A DNA stretch of 52,336 nt, taken from positions 4,572,422-4,624,757 of the forward strand of contig NZ_CM002285.1 of the NCBI RefSeq assembly GCF_000497445.1, written 5' to 3'. Under the pieces are notes generated by a model. It ran no database searches, was not told the origin of the DNA, and was given only the letters and a program-made list of their open reading frames with translations. Every line of letters starts with the position of its first letter. The stretch's first letter is position 1. Below are positions 1-7,453 of this stretch, piece by piece. This stretch comes from Streptomyces roseochromogenus subsp. oscitans DS 12.976 (lineage in GTDB: Bacteria > Actinomycetota > Actinomycetes > Streptomycetales > Streptomycetaceae). Position numbers and translations under genes: made by a program.

Positions 1-437
1 CAGTCGCGACGAGCAGCGACCTTGACCCTCTCGACCCGCCCTCAGCTCCACAGCGAGCGCTGAAGCGGCCACCGGCGCACTCGGGAACTTGACATCCAAG
101 TTAGTCCACCCAAGGTCAGACGGCGCGTCAACGACTGGGTTGGATGTCAAAGGACAGAACTGTGTCCGTTGCCATCGAACCCAGTCGGCGCCGATCCTTG
201 CCAGCTAACCGAGTCGTCCCAGATCAGCCGGGTCTGAGCCACCGCGTTCGGCACGACCGGCTTTGACAGCCTGACGCGAGGCGCTCCTGGCGCAAGCGCA
301 TGACGGCTCTCTTCTTCAGCCTCGCCAGCATCCGCCCGTAGGTGCGCAGATAGTCGGCGAGTTACATGCTGTCGCCGACGGCAGTCTTGGCTTCGGAAAC
401 GCCCGAGCGAGCCCGCTCATGGGGAGGACCTAAGTCG
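1..437. other. Left-edge non-coding stretch
   Basis: I see no convincing gene here. The open frames that cross it lack coding character or run antisense to the phosphotransferase at 438-1364. The only structure I can support is a palindrome at 86-102 with an inverted half-copy at 140-150, listed separately. The region is presumably a boundary between the operon that ends at 438 and whatever lies left of the window. Confidence 0.5.
86..150. promoter_or_regulatory. Operator-like palindrome with an inverted second copy
   Basis: AACTTGACATCCAAGTT at 86-102 is a perfect 6-bp inverted repeat (AACTTG/CAAGTT) around a 5-bp spacer. An 11-base portion, TTGACATCCAA (89-99), recurs in inverse orientation as TTGGATGTCAA at 140-150, about four helical turns away. 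Two opposed copies of one word look like a dimer-of-dimers regulator site. No gene start in the window is near it, so the target may lie left of position 1. Confidence 0.4.
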
Positions 438-1364
438 TCATGGCCGGTTCCCTGGGGCTGGCGCGGACAGCCACGCGAGGAGGTCGGCCATCCGTCGTGC
501 GCGTGGGTCGGCGGTTTCGAGGTAGTGGAGGAGACCGTCCACCGCCAGGGCTCGGCACCACGGCGCGAGCACGGGGACGGGGATATGGGCAACCCGGGCG
601 GCTGTAGCCAGGCGAGTGCCGGTGTCGTGCCCGAGGTCGTAGTACACAGTCCAGAACGCCCAGTCGAAGGCGGCGTCGCCCACCATCGGAAGGGGATCGA
701 TGAACCGTGGGTGTCCCAGCCAGTCAAAAAGCACGTTCTCGCGGTAGAGGTCCGTGTGCAGGACCGTCGCGCGGCCGTCGTCCTCCTCCAAGACCAGGAG
801 TTCGGGGAAGATCGCGCTGACGAGGTCGCGCCATGGGCCAAGGTCGAGCACTTCCAGCCTGCGCCACACCCGCGGGCGTATTTCCTGGTGCAGGTATGCG
901 GCCAGAGATGGGAGGCCACGCGGTCGGTGACGGCGACGGCCGAAGGTGTGGAGACCATGGAGGGCAGCGGCCACCGTCTGCAGCTCCCGTGGCGGTCGTT
1001 CGTCGCCGCCTGGCCGGCCGCCGATAATCTCCAGAGCCGCCACGGCGAGGTCATCCGCCACCTCGACCACGTCCGCAATGGGACCGCGCGCCCAAAGACG
1101 CAGGGCGATCACCTCGTTGCGGAACCGGGCGGGATCGGCCCACGCTTTGAGGAGCAGCGGACGCCCGTCGAGGGTGCCGGCCGTGGCGATCACGGAGGCG
1201 CATCCAGCGTCGTGGTACCCCCCGAGCGTGAGATTCCAGCGCTCCGCCGCCTGGGCAAACAGAGCGGGAACGGTGTCGAGCCACCAGGAGACCTCGGGAC
1301 CATAGTGCGTGATCAGGCGCTTCTGGCACTCCGCAGAGACCTCTCCTAGCGTCCGCTTCATCAT
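438..1364 (-). CDS. APH-fold phosphotransferase (aminoglycoside/hydroxyurea kinase-like)
   Basis: 308 residues, the usual length for an APH-type small-molecule kinase. Visible are a candidate ATP-binding Lys73 in LLLKAW, the catalytic loop HTDLYRENVLF (203-213, Asp205 and Asn210), and the metal-binding Asp223 in FIDP followed by a D-x-AFDW stretch. This arrangement is typical of the streptomycin 6-kinase / hydroxyurea phosphotransferase branch. The substrate cannot be told. It may phosphorylate a pathway product (self-protection) or a biosynthetic intermediate, and it is one of two such kinases in the same transcriptional direction. Its ATG overlaps the stop of a 43-residue ORF (TGATG at 1362-1366), which suggests translational coupling. 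It is the last gene of the minus-strand accessory cluster visible here. Confidence 0.85.
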   Translation of the reverse strand: MMKRTLGEVSAECQKRLITHYGPEVSWWLDTVPALFAQAAERWNLTLGGYHDAGCASVIATAGTLDGRPLLLKAWADPARFRNEVIALRLWARGPIADVVEVADDLAVAALEIIGGRPGGDERPPRELQTVAAALHGLHTFGRRRHRPRGLPSLAAYLHQEIRPRVWRRLEVLDLGPWRDLVSAIFPELLVLEEDDGRATVLHTDLYRENVLFDWLGHPRFIDPLPMVGDAAFDWAFWTVYYDLGHDTGTRLATAARVAHIPVPVLAPWCRALAVDGLLHYLETADPRARRMADLLAWLSAPAPGNRP

Positions 1365-1495
1365 CAGCTCAGCACAATCCTGTCGGAGTCCGGCTCGTCA
1401 GTGAGGGCGGGGAACTCTCCGAGCGCCTCCTCGACCAGCGCTTGCACCTTGTCCGCCTCGGCGTCTGGAGACGACAGGCGGACAAGGCGGTACAC
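1364..1495 (-). CDS. Small ORF coupled to the phosphotransferase, unknown
   Basis: A 43-residue frame beginning at GTG 1495 (an alternative TTG sits at 1498) and ending in a TGA that shares its A with the ATG of the next gene. The peptide is acidic and helical-looking (VQALVEEALGEF, residues 17-28) and reads like a genuine protein C-terminus. An in-frame stop lies a short distance upstream, so it cannot be much longer unless there is a frameshift. AGGAG lies 11-14 bases before the start. It may be a real leader or small partner protein, or the remnant tail of a larger gene. I do not recognise it. Confidence 0.4.
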   Translation of the reverse strand: MYRLVRLSSPDAEADKVQALVEEALGEFPALTDEPDSDRIVLS

Positions 1496-1580
1496 CAAAC
1501 TCGTGAGTTCTCCTGGGCTACCGGCCGACGCGGCTGTGCCTCACTGCTGAATCCCGGGCAGCCTGCTCTTCGGGAAATGG

Positions 1581-2273
1581 CTAGTTCGGCAGAGCGGCTG
1601 CTACGGACGGGCAGAAGTGCATGAGGTGCCCGGTGTGGGCGGGCTGCTCCAGCCGGGTGCCCGGGTGGGCTGCCAGGTACTCGCGGAACGCCCGGGTCTC
1701 GCCGGGAAAGACCCCGTAGTTGTCGACGATCACAATGCCGCCCGGGGACACCAGGGGAACGAGTTCGTTGAGGCAGGTGACGGCTGGCTCGTAGAGGTCG
1801 GTGTCGATCACGAGCAGCGAGATGGCGAGCTCGGGATGGTTGGCGACGTACTGGGGGACCGTTTCGCAGACGTCGCCCGGGACCAGCGTCGTGTTCGCTT
1901 CGAGCCCGCGGTCCCGTCGGCCCAGGGTCTCAAGGAGCTGCTCTACTCCGATGCAGTCGAGGCCGGCGACCTGCTGGATGTGGTCGACGATGCGTTGGTC
2001 GGATTCGGCGTGGGTACGGGGGAATTCCCCGAATGTGTCGAAGCCGATGAGGGGCCGGGTGTGCTCGGACTCCAGCAGGTGTCGCAGCATCGCCCACATG
2101 GTGAAGGATCCCCCGCGGAAGACGCCGCACTCGACGATCGCACCGGGGACTGGGCGAATCCGCTGGTAGATGTCGTAGAGCGCGAGGATCTTGCCGATGC
2201 GGCTGGGGCCGCAGGACAGGAGGAAGTCCTGTTCGTGCTGGAATGCTGCGGCCGGATCGGGAAGATCGATCAT
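1581..2273 (-). CDS. TylF/MycF-type SAM-dependent methyltransferase
   Basis: 230 residues. The ATG at 2273 was chosen because it has a strong GGAGG Shine-Dalgarno and forms an ATGA overlap with the stop of the upstream oxidoreductase. The Rossmann glycine motif is VECGVFRGGS (47-56). FDTFGEFP (78-85) follows, then the family's metal/substrate signature DTDLYEP (157-163) and GGIVIVDNYG (178-187). The TylF/MycF family methylates sugar hydroxyls of macrolides, and relatives act on many other natural-product hydroxyls. Here it is the last gene of the overlapping run that begins near 9226, so it probably tailors the product of that pathway. The exact acceptor is unknown. Confidence 0.88.
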   Translation of the reverse strand: MIDLPDPAAAFQHEQDFLLSCGPSRIGKILALYDIYQRIRPVPGAIVECGVFRGGSFTMWAMLRHLLESEHTRPLIGFDTFGEFPRTHAESDQRIVDHIQQVAGLDCIGVEQLLETLGRRDRGLEANTTLVPGDVCETVPQYVANHPELAISLLVIDTDLYEPAVTCLNELVPLVSPGGIVIVDNYGVFPGETRAFREYLAAHPGTRLEQPAHTGHLMHFCPSVAAALPN

Positions 2274-3232
2274 GTTGTTCCCTCCTGAGTGATTGGCTTG
2301 GCGGTGGTAGCGGCTCCAGCCCGGCGCGCTGCGGCTGTGAGCAGATCGACCTGCTCGTCGTCGAACAGACCGAAGGGCATGCCGAGGGCGCACACGACGT
2401 GGTCGACCCCGAGGCTCTTCCATGCGGTGAGCCGGTTGTGCACCTCGTCTGGGGTGCCGATCAGCCCCCGGCTGCGCCATGCGTCGAAGCTGAGCCCGTC
2501 GAGGTGGCCGCCGGGCACCCAGCGGCGCAGCCTGGTCCATCGTTGGTGGAGATCAGCTTCGTCGGTTCCGATGACGGTGGTGAGCCCGACGGAGCGGAGG
2601 ATCGGCACGGTGCTTCTCCGTGCCGATGGCTGTGCTGTGTTCAGCCGGCCGAGACATCGTCGGTAGTCGGCAGGAGTGGGGTTCCAGGCCAGGTTCCAGC
2701 CATCGGCGATACGTGCGGCGACGCCCAGAATCCCGCTGCGTTTGCCTCCTACCCAGACCTGCGGTGCCATAGGACCCAACTCTGCGCGGATCAGGGCGGC
2801 GGTTCTTTCCACGCTGGCGAGCCGGTCGGCAACCGCGGGGAACCGGCGGCCTGCCGCTGCGAATTCGTCGGCGTTCCAGCCAGCCCCGAGGCCGATGTCG
2901 ACGCGTTCTCCGGCGAGATCGGCGACTGTGGCGATCTGATGGACCAGCAGTTCGGGGGCGCGCAGCGGTGCGGGGGTGACCAAGGATCCGATCCGGATGC
3001 GGCGGGTGGTCGCTGCGATCGCGGCCAAGAGAGTCCAGCAGTCCGGGGAGCGGCGACGGTCCTGAGGGGCGACATCGAGCCAGAGATGGTCCGATACCCA
3101 GACCTGGTGCAGCCCTGCCTGCTCGGCTCTTTGTGCGTAGGCCAGTGCCTTGCGTGTCCGGTGTGCTCCGGTGACTCCTGGAGTGGGGAAGAGACCGTCG
3201 TAGTGCGGCAGTGCCAGGCCGATCGTGATCAC
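2270..3232 (-). CDS. LLM-class (luciferase-like) F420/flavin-dependent oxidoreductase
   Basis: 320 residues. The GTG at 3232 overlaps the preceding kinase stop (GTGA), and the 3' end overlaps the methyltransferase start (ATGA). The TIM-barrel opening ITIGLALPHYDG, VWVSDHLWLD and the GSLVTP...R.PELLVHQIATVADLAGERVDIGLGAG stretch are typical of actinobacterial F420-dependent LLM enzymes (TIGR03619-like). GTPDEV near the C-terminus is also characteristic. Such enzymes reduce or oxidise C=N, C=C or C-OH groups, often in specialised metabolism. In this operon it is most simply a redox tailoring step. Whether F420 or FMN is the cofactor cannot be settled from sequence by eye, but F420 is more likely in Streptomyces. 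Confidence 0.88.
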   Translation of the reverse strand: MITIGLALPHYDGLFPTPGVTGAHRTRKALAYAQRAEQAGLHQVWVSDHLWLDVAPQDRRRSPDCWTLLAAIAATTRRIRIGSLVTPAPLRAPELLVHQIATVADLAGERVDIGLGAGWNADEFAAAGRRFPAVADRLASVERTAALIRAELGPMAPQVWVGGKRSGILGVAARIADGWNLAWNPTPADYRRCLGRLNTAQPSARRSTVPILRSVGLTTVIGTDEADLHQRWTRLRRWVPGGHLDGLSFDAWRSRGLIGTPDEVHNRLTAWKSLGVDHVVCALGMPFGLFDDEQVDLLTAAARRAGAATTAKPITQEGTT

Positions 3233-4317
3233 ACTGAGCTCCCGTCGGTCTGCCGCGGATCGGTGAAGGGCTCCAGCAGCGGGTGCGGACGGTCGGAGTG
3301 GGAGGAGCCGAGGATCCGGGCCGCCTCGCCAAGCAGCGGAGCGAATAGCTGGTGTCTTCCGTCCACGATGACCTGGGGTATTTCCCGGAGCAGGAGCATC
3401 GCGGTGTGAGCAGCGAGCGCGCCGAGGTCCTGTTCGAGTTCGCCGGGCCGGCTCATCCGCCGGAAGGCACTGACCGCCGGAGCGGTCCACCTTGAGACAC
3501 TGGCCGGGCACGGGGTGGTGTAACTGAGGTCGAGTGCGGAGCGTGCAGGTGTGAGGCGGCCGTGCGTACCGGCCAGGAGGCTCTCGACGTACCACCAGCC
3601 GACGAGGTGGCTGGTCATCATGCGCCAGTCCTGGTGGTGGCCGGACCACTCCCAGTCCACCAGGTGCCACTGGTTCGCGTGGTCGAGCAGGATGTTGCGA
3701 GGTTGCGGGTCTCCGTGGCAGGCAACGCGAATCGTGGGTGGTCGGAGGGCTGCCAGTCGATGCAGTATCCGGTCCAGGGGGCCGTGGTCCGTGCCGTTGA
3801 CGATGATGTGGTGCCCGCCGTCGATTGGAAGTCGCAGGCGGTGCCCGGCGTGATGTAAGCCGTGGCGGGCACGTTCCAGTCGTAGTGAGTGTTTTCTGGT
3901 GGCCAGGGCGGGTTCGAAGCCGGGCCGTGCGGACTGGAGCCACACCCGGCAGAGTGCCTCAGTGACCTCGGTCCATGCGGCGGCTGCCTGGCTGGTGGGC
4001 CGGGGGCCGAGGGCGGCGTCCGCCAGGGTGGTTACCGAGGGACAGCGAGTGATCAGGGTGTCGCTGCCGTGGTGGTGGCCGGCGAAGAGAACCTCAGGAA
4101 GCCTGGCGCCGAAGTAGGGGGCGATGGTGTCCCGGGCGCGGGCCTGCTGGGCGGCGGACACTCGCGGGTTTCTTGCGGTCTTGACGGCCACGAGCGAGCC
4201 GTCAGGTCGTTGGACGATGCGGACGAGGGCTCCCGAGGAGCCGGTGCGGACGATGCGGACGGTGTGGGCGGTGCGGGAGCTTAAGGGCCGCTCCCGCACC
4301 GATATACCAAAAGGCAT
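3229..4317 (-). CDS. APH-fold kinase with two TTA codons
   Basis: 362 residues. A candidate ATP-binding lysine is Lys46 (VAVKTARN), the catalytic loop is CHGDPQPRNILLD (200-212, Asp203/Asn208), and the metal site is LVDWEWSG (Asp221). This is an aminoglycoside-phosphotransferase-fold kinase, likely acting on a hydroxyl of a small molecule. Two in-frame TTA leucine codons occur, at residue 12 (4282-4284) and residue 154 (3856-3858), so translation should depend on the bldA tRNA. The codon-12 TTA lies in the loop of a perfect 10-bp hairpin (4271-4299). Start is the ATG at 4317, 17 bases after trpS. A downstream GTG could be used instead, which would remove the first TTA but not the second. The 3' end overlaps the oxidoreductase start by GTGA. 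Confidence 0.85.
   Translation of the reverse strand: MPFGISVRERPLSSRTAHTVRIVRTGSSGALVRIVQRPDGSLVAVKTARNPRVSAAQQARARDTIAPYFGARLPEVLFAGHHHGSDTLITRCPSVTTLADAALGPRPTSQAAAAWTEVTEALCRVWLQSARPGFEPALATRKHSLRLERARHGLHHAGHRLRLPIDGGHHIIVNGTDHGPLDRILHRLAALRPPTIRVACHGDPQPRNILLDHANQWHLVDWEWSGHHQDWRMMTSHLVGWWYVESLLAGTHGRLTPARSALDLSYTTPCPASVSRWTAPAVSAFRRMSRPGELEQDLGALAAHTAMLLLREIPQVIVDGRHQLFAPLLGEAARILGSSHSDRPHPLLEPFTDPRQTDGSSV
4271..4299 (-). promoter_or_regulatory. Perfect hairpin at the 5' end of the kinase mRNA with a TTA codon in its loop
   Basis: Arms GTGCGGGAGC (4271-4280) and GCTCCCGCAC (4290-4299) pair perfectly around nine bases. On the mRNA strand the loop is GGCCCTTAA and contains codon 12, TTA. 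The hairpin sits 16-46 bases inside the coding region, close enough to affect initiation or early elongation. It could also act as a weak internal attenuator, but there is no U-run after it. Confidence 0.5.
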
Positions 4318-4334
4318 GGGTATCCCTGTGCTCT

Positions 4335-5396
4335 TCAGGGGGCTGTGTTTTCCCTGCTCTTGCGGGCTCGCTCGGCCTTGCGGCGCAGCTGGTTGTAAGC
4401 GGCGGTCAGGCCCATCGCCTTGCGGGCTTCAAAGACGACCTGCTGCACTTCGCGGCGGGTGCGTTCGGTGCCTTCGACGATGATTTCGTCGACGAGGCCG
4501 CTCTGTTCCTCGTAGCGTGCTCGGCGCGCCCGCATCGGGTCGAGGAAGCGGTTGATGGCGGCGGCCAGCTTGTCCTTGACCTCTACGTCGCCGACCTTGC
4601 CCGCTCGGTAGCGTTCCTTGAGGTCGGCGACCTCCGCCGCGTTGTCGTTGAAGACGTCGTGATAGACGAAGACGGGATTGCCTTCCACAGTGCCGGGAAT
4701 GTCCGCGCGGACCCGGTTGGGGTCGGTGTACATACCAGCTACCCGCTTGCGGACGTCCTCGGCGCTGTCGGAGAGGTAGATGACGTTGCCGATGGACTTG
4801 CTCATCTTCCCCTGGCCGTCGGTGCCCACCAGCGTGGGCACGTCGCTCTCGACGAGCTCGGGGACGGGGAAGGTCTCCCCATAGAGGTGGTTGAACCGGC
4901 GGGCGATCTCCCGGGTGACCTCCACGTGGGCGTGGTTGTCCTTGCCGACGGGTACGACGTGCGCCTTGACGCAGAGGATGTCGGCCGCCTGGAGCACGGG
5001 GTAGCCAAGCAGGCCGTACGGCATCTCCTCCTTGCCCGAGTCCCGAGCCATGTCCTTCAGGCTGGGCACACGTTCCAGGCGCGGTACGGTCACCAGGTTC
5101 TGGAACAGGGTGTTGAGCTCGCTGACCTCGGGGATCGCCGATTGCAGGTAGAAGGTCGCCCGGGCCGGGTCGATGCCAGCCGCGAGGGAGTCCAGGACCA
5201 TGTCCCGGGCGTTGGTGGAGACCTTGGCGATGTCCTCCCGGGTGTTCTTGGTGGTGAGCATATGCAGGTCGGCGATGATCAGGAACGTCTCGTACTTGTG
5301 CTGGAGCTGCACCCGATTGGCGATGCTGCCCACGTAGTGGCCGAGGTGCAGCTTTCCGGTGGGTCGGTCTCCAGTGAGCATGCGCTGGTCAGTCAT
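4335..5396 (-). CDS. trpS: Tryptophanyl-tRNA synthetase, cluster-encoded copy
   Basis: 353 residues, full length for a bacterial-type class Ic enzyme that charges tRNA-Trp. Both ATP signatures are intact: HLGH at 17-20 and KMSKS at 197-201. The VPVGKDNHAHVEVTR segment (148-162) and MYTDPNRVRADIPG fit the auxiliary-type TrpRS subgroup rather than the housekeeping QHLELTR type. ATG 5396 overlaps the stop of the aminotransferase fusion (ATGA), so it is translated as part of the operon. Dedicated TrpRS copies are known to give self-resistance to TrpRS inhibitors such as indolmycin, or to supply Trp-tRNA to biosynthesis. Both are possible here. The neighbouring fusion carries its own degenerate TrpRS-like domain, which is most unusual. 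Confidence 0.95.
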   Translation of the reverse strand: MTDQRMLTGDRPTGKLHLGHYVGSIANRVQLQHKYETFLIIADLHMLTTKNTREDIAKVSTNARDMVLDSLAAGIDPARATFYLQSAIPEVSELNTLFQNLVTVPRLERVPSLKDMARDSGKEEMPYGLLGYPVLQAADILCVKAHVVPVGKDNHAHVEVTREIARRFNHLYGETFPVPELVESDVPTLVGTDGQGKMSKSIGNVIYLSDSAEDVRKRVAGMYTDPNRVRADIPGTVEGNPVFVYHDVFNDNAAEVADLKERYRAGKVGDVEVKDKLAAAINRFLDPMRARRARYEEQSGLVDEIIVEGTERTRREVQQVVFEARKAMGLTAAYNQLRRKAERARKSRENTAP

Positions 5397-7453
5397 GGAA
5401 CTGATGGCCCTTCAATTTCCTTGTGGAGTAACCACGGACGGTGAGATGAGGTCCCATTCTCGCCGGTCGTGTCCTGCCGAAGCGCCTCGATAAAGGGTTC
5501 GATGAACGGCACATCGATCAGATGGATCTGCATCCAGCCGGGCATACACCAGCGCCGGCCATCTCGGAACGACGTCCCACCGGCCCGCAGGCGGCGAGCG
5601 ACCGGTGCGAAGCGGGTGCCGAGATCCATCAGGAGGAAGTTCGCCTCGGTCTGCACGTACGCGATGCCGAGGCCCTGGAGGGTGGCCGTGATCCGTGCCC
5701 GGGCTTCATGGCTGGCCTGTACGGTCCGCTGACGCGACTCGTCGTCCATCAGCGCGCTGTGAGCCGCGGTGAGCGCCAGCGAGTCCATCGCGTACGGCAG
5801 CCGGTGGGAGCGCAGCCGATCGGCCAAGGGGGTAGCTGCGAGTGCGTACCCGACTCGGGCGCCGAGCAGGCAGTGAGCCTTGGACATCGACCCGAACAGC
5901 ACGGTGCGGGGATACCGGCTGAGCAGTCGCGAGGCCGGTTCGATTGGTATGTTCATGAAGTCGGCGTAGACGAGGTCGAGCAGTACGACCGCGTCATCAG
6001 GCAGAGCCTCGAAGAGGCGGTCGAGCAGCTCGGTGACCTGGCCGACGGCTCCGGAGACGGAGTGCGGGACGTCGATGATGCACAGGGCCGTGTCCCGGTC
6101 GGCCAGGCGGACCAAGGCCGCAGCGTCATGATTGAAGGTGCGCGGGTCCCACGCAGCAGCCGCATACCGCAGGTGGTGGCGCTCAGCGAGCTCTTGGTAC
6201 AGATCGAAAGTCGGCTCTGTTGCGACCACCTTTCCACCGGAGCCGGCTTGGATACGGAAAAGCCAGTCCATGACCTCCGTGGAGCCGTGGCCCACCACAA
6301 CCTGGTCGGGGTGTACTCCAGACCGTTCCGCGATGGCAGCCTCCAGGTCCGTGGCGTCGCGGGGCGGCGGGCGGTGCAGTCCGCCTGCGGCCCGGCTGAC
6401 GGTGAGTCCCACTTGAGAGGAGGTGCCCGCGCGTAGGGGCGTCCTGGTAGCGGCGCGGAGCCCGGAGACCACTCCGGCCATATGCTCCGCCTTGCAGTCC
6501 CCGCAGCTCCGCCCCGACAGGCAGCCGTCCAGCGCCCGTTGGGCGGTCTCCGGTGGGCACAGCAGCTCGATCATCGCGAACGCCGAGCATCGCGTCGCGT
6601 CCCCACCGAGGGCACGCTGCTCCTCGACGCTCGCCCGGCCACCGGTCCGTGAGCGCAGAAACTTACGCTGGACCGTCGCCTCGTCGTCGTCCGCGAAGAC
6701 CACCGAGGACGGCTCGCGGACACTGCCCCGCTCGCCTCCCCGCCGAAGGCTTGGGAAGAGCCGGCGGTAGAGCAGCTCCGGAAGCTTGGCATCGACAGCC
6801 CGTGCGGCTTGGGGAAGCAGGGCCGAGTGCGGTGCTTGCATGGCGTCGACCAGGGCGGCGCCTCCCCCCTCCATGCCTTGCGGGGTGTAGAGGAAGAAGC
6901 TGATCATGGCTTCCAGGTCGGTCAGTGCACTCGCTGGCGTACTGCTGTCCCAGCCGTAGAGGCGGCGCATCTTGTCCAGCCTCAGCCCGGACAGCGCCTG
7001 GTTCTGCCACCGCCGCAGGTCGGGGCCGTATTCGATGAGCTGGCCGGGTATAGAGGCTCCTGCGTAGTGACAGACCGCGGTGCGGAAGCAATCGACGATG
7101 GATGTGGAATCGACCGAGGCGTCGAACAGCAGAAGTTGTGCACCGCCGTCGGCCATCTGAGCTGCCGTACGTGCTAGCCCGAGGTGGCCCAGGTGCAGGC
7201 GCCGGCCGGCGAACCCCACGCGGATCGGAGAGCCGACCGAGTTCGGAGAGCCGACCGAGTGGGGAGACGGTTGTGAACCACCGAACGTCTGGGTCGCCCA
7301 GACCTCGCCGGGCAGCACCGACTCTCTTGTGCCCTGCGCCCCGACAACGGAACCGACGAGCGGCCGGAGACCGAACTGGCGTGAACGGTGCCCTTCGAGA
7401 GCGGCGGTCTGCTGGTTGCATGCCGCGTGCCACGCCGCCAGGGTCATGGTCAT
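5393..7453 (-). CDS. Fusion: degenerate TrpRS-like domain + HisC-like PLP aminotransferase
   Basis: 686 residues from the ATG at 7453, chosen for its GGGAGGT ribosome site and ATGA overlap with the preceding gene. Residues 77-335 follow archaeal/eukaryotic-type TrpRS. LHLGHL (86-91) is the HIGH motif. LLYRRLFPSLRRG (228-239) matches the segment before KMSAS. SRTGGRASVEEQRALGGD (268-285) matches the SGGR..EEHR.FGG block, and an SGxxxGDxK block ends at 321. KMSAS itself is eroded (near RGSVR, 242-246), and the AIDQDP block reads DAMQAP (203-208). Residues 365-660 are a fold-type I aminotransferase with Asp493/Tyr496 (LLDLVYADF) and Schiff-base Lys525 (GSMSKAHCLLGARVGY). The usual NPNNPTG is VPHSVSG (462-468), and the usual carboxylate-binding Arg is replaced in MQIHLI (641-646). 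A TTA codon encodes Leu675. Function is unknown. I infer transamination of a Trp-like or activated amino acid. Confidence 0.85.
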   Translation of the reverse strand: MTMTLAAWHAACNQQTAALEGHRSRQFGLRPLVGSVVGAQGTRESVLPGEVWATQTFGGSQPSPHSVGSPNSVGSPIRVGFAGRRLHLGHLGLARTAAQMADGGAQLLLFDASVDSTSIVDCFRTAVCHYAGASIPGQLIEYGPDLRRWQNQALSGLRLDKMRRLYGWDSSTPASALTDLEAMISFFLYTPQGMEGGGAALVDAMQAPHSALLPQAARAVDAKLPELLYRRLFPSLRRGGERGSVREPSSVVFADDDEATVQRKFLRSRTGGRASVEEQRALGGDATRCSAFAMIELLCPPETAQRALDGCLSGRSCGDCKAEHMAGVVSGLRAATRTPLRAGTSSQVGLTVSRAAGGLHRPPPRDATDLEAAIAERSGVHPDQVVVGHGSTEVMDWLFRIQAGSGGKVVATEPTFDLYQELAERHHLRYAAAAWDPRTFNHDAAALVRLADRDTALCIIDVPHSVSGAVGQVTELLDRLFEALPDDAVVLLDLVYADFMNIPIEPASRLLSRYPRTVLFGSMSKAHCLLGARVGYALAATPLADRLRSHRLPYAMDSLALTAAHSALMDDESRQRTVQASHEARARITATLQGLGIAYVQTEANFLLMDLGTRFAPVARRLRAGGTSFRDGRRWCMPGWMQIHLIDVPFIEPFIEALRQDTTGENGTSSHRPWLLHKEIEGPSVP

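Noticed and set aside
366..1349. Long open plus-strand frame antisense to the phosphotransferase
   Set aside because: The minus-strand frame has kinase motifs; the plus-strand one has no domain-like sequence and is a high-GC codon-bias shadow.
5491..5493. TAA in the plus sequence read as a further TTA codon in the fusion gene (also 4396, 3521, 1025)
   Set aside because: These are out of frame with the minus-strand codons, so they do not encode TTA leucine.
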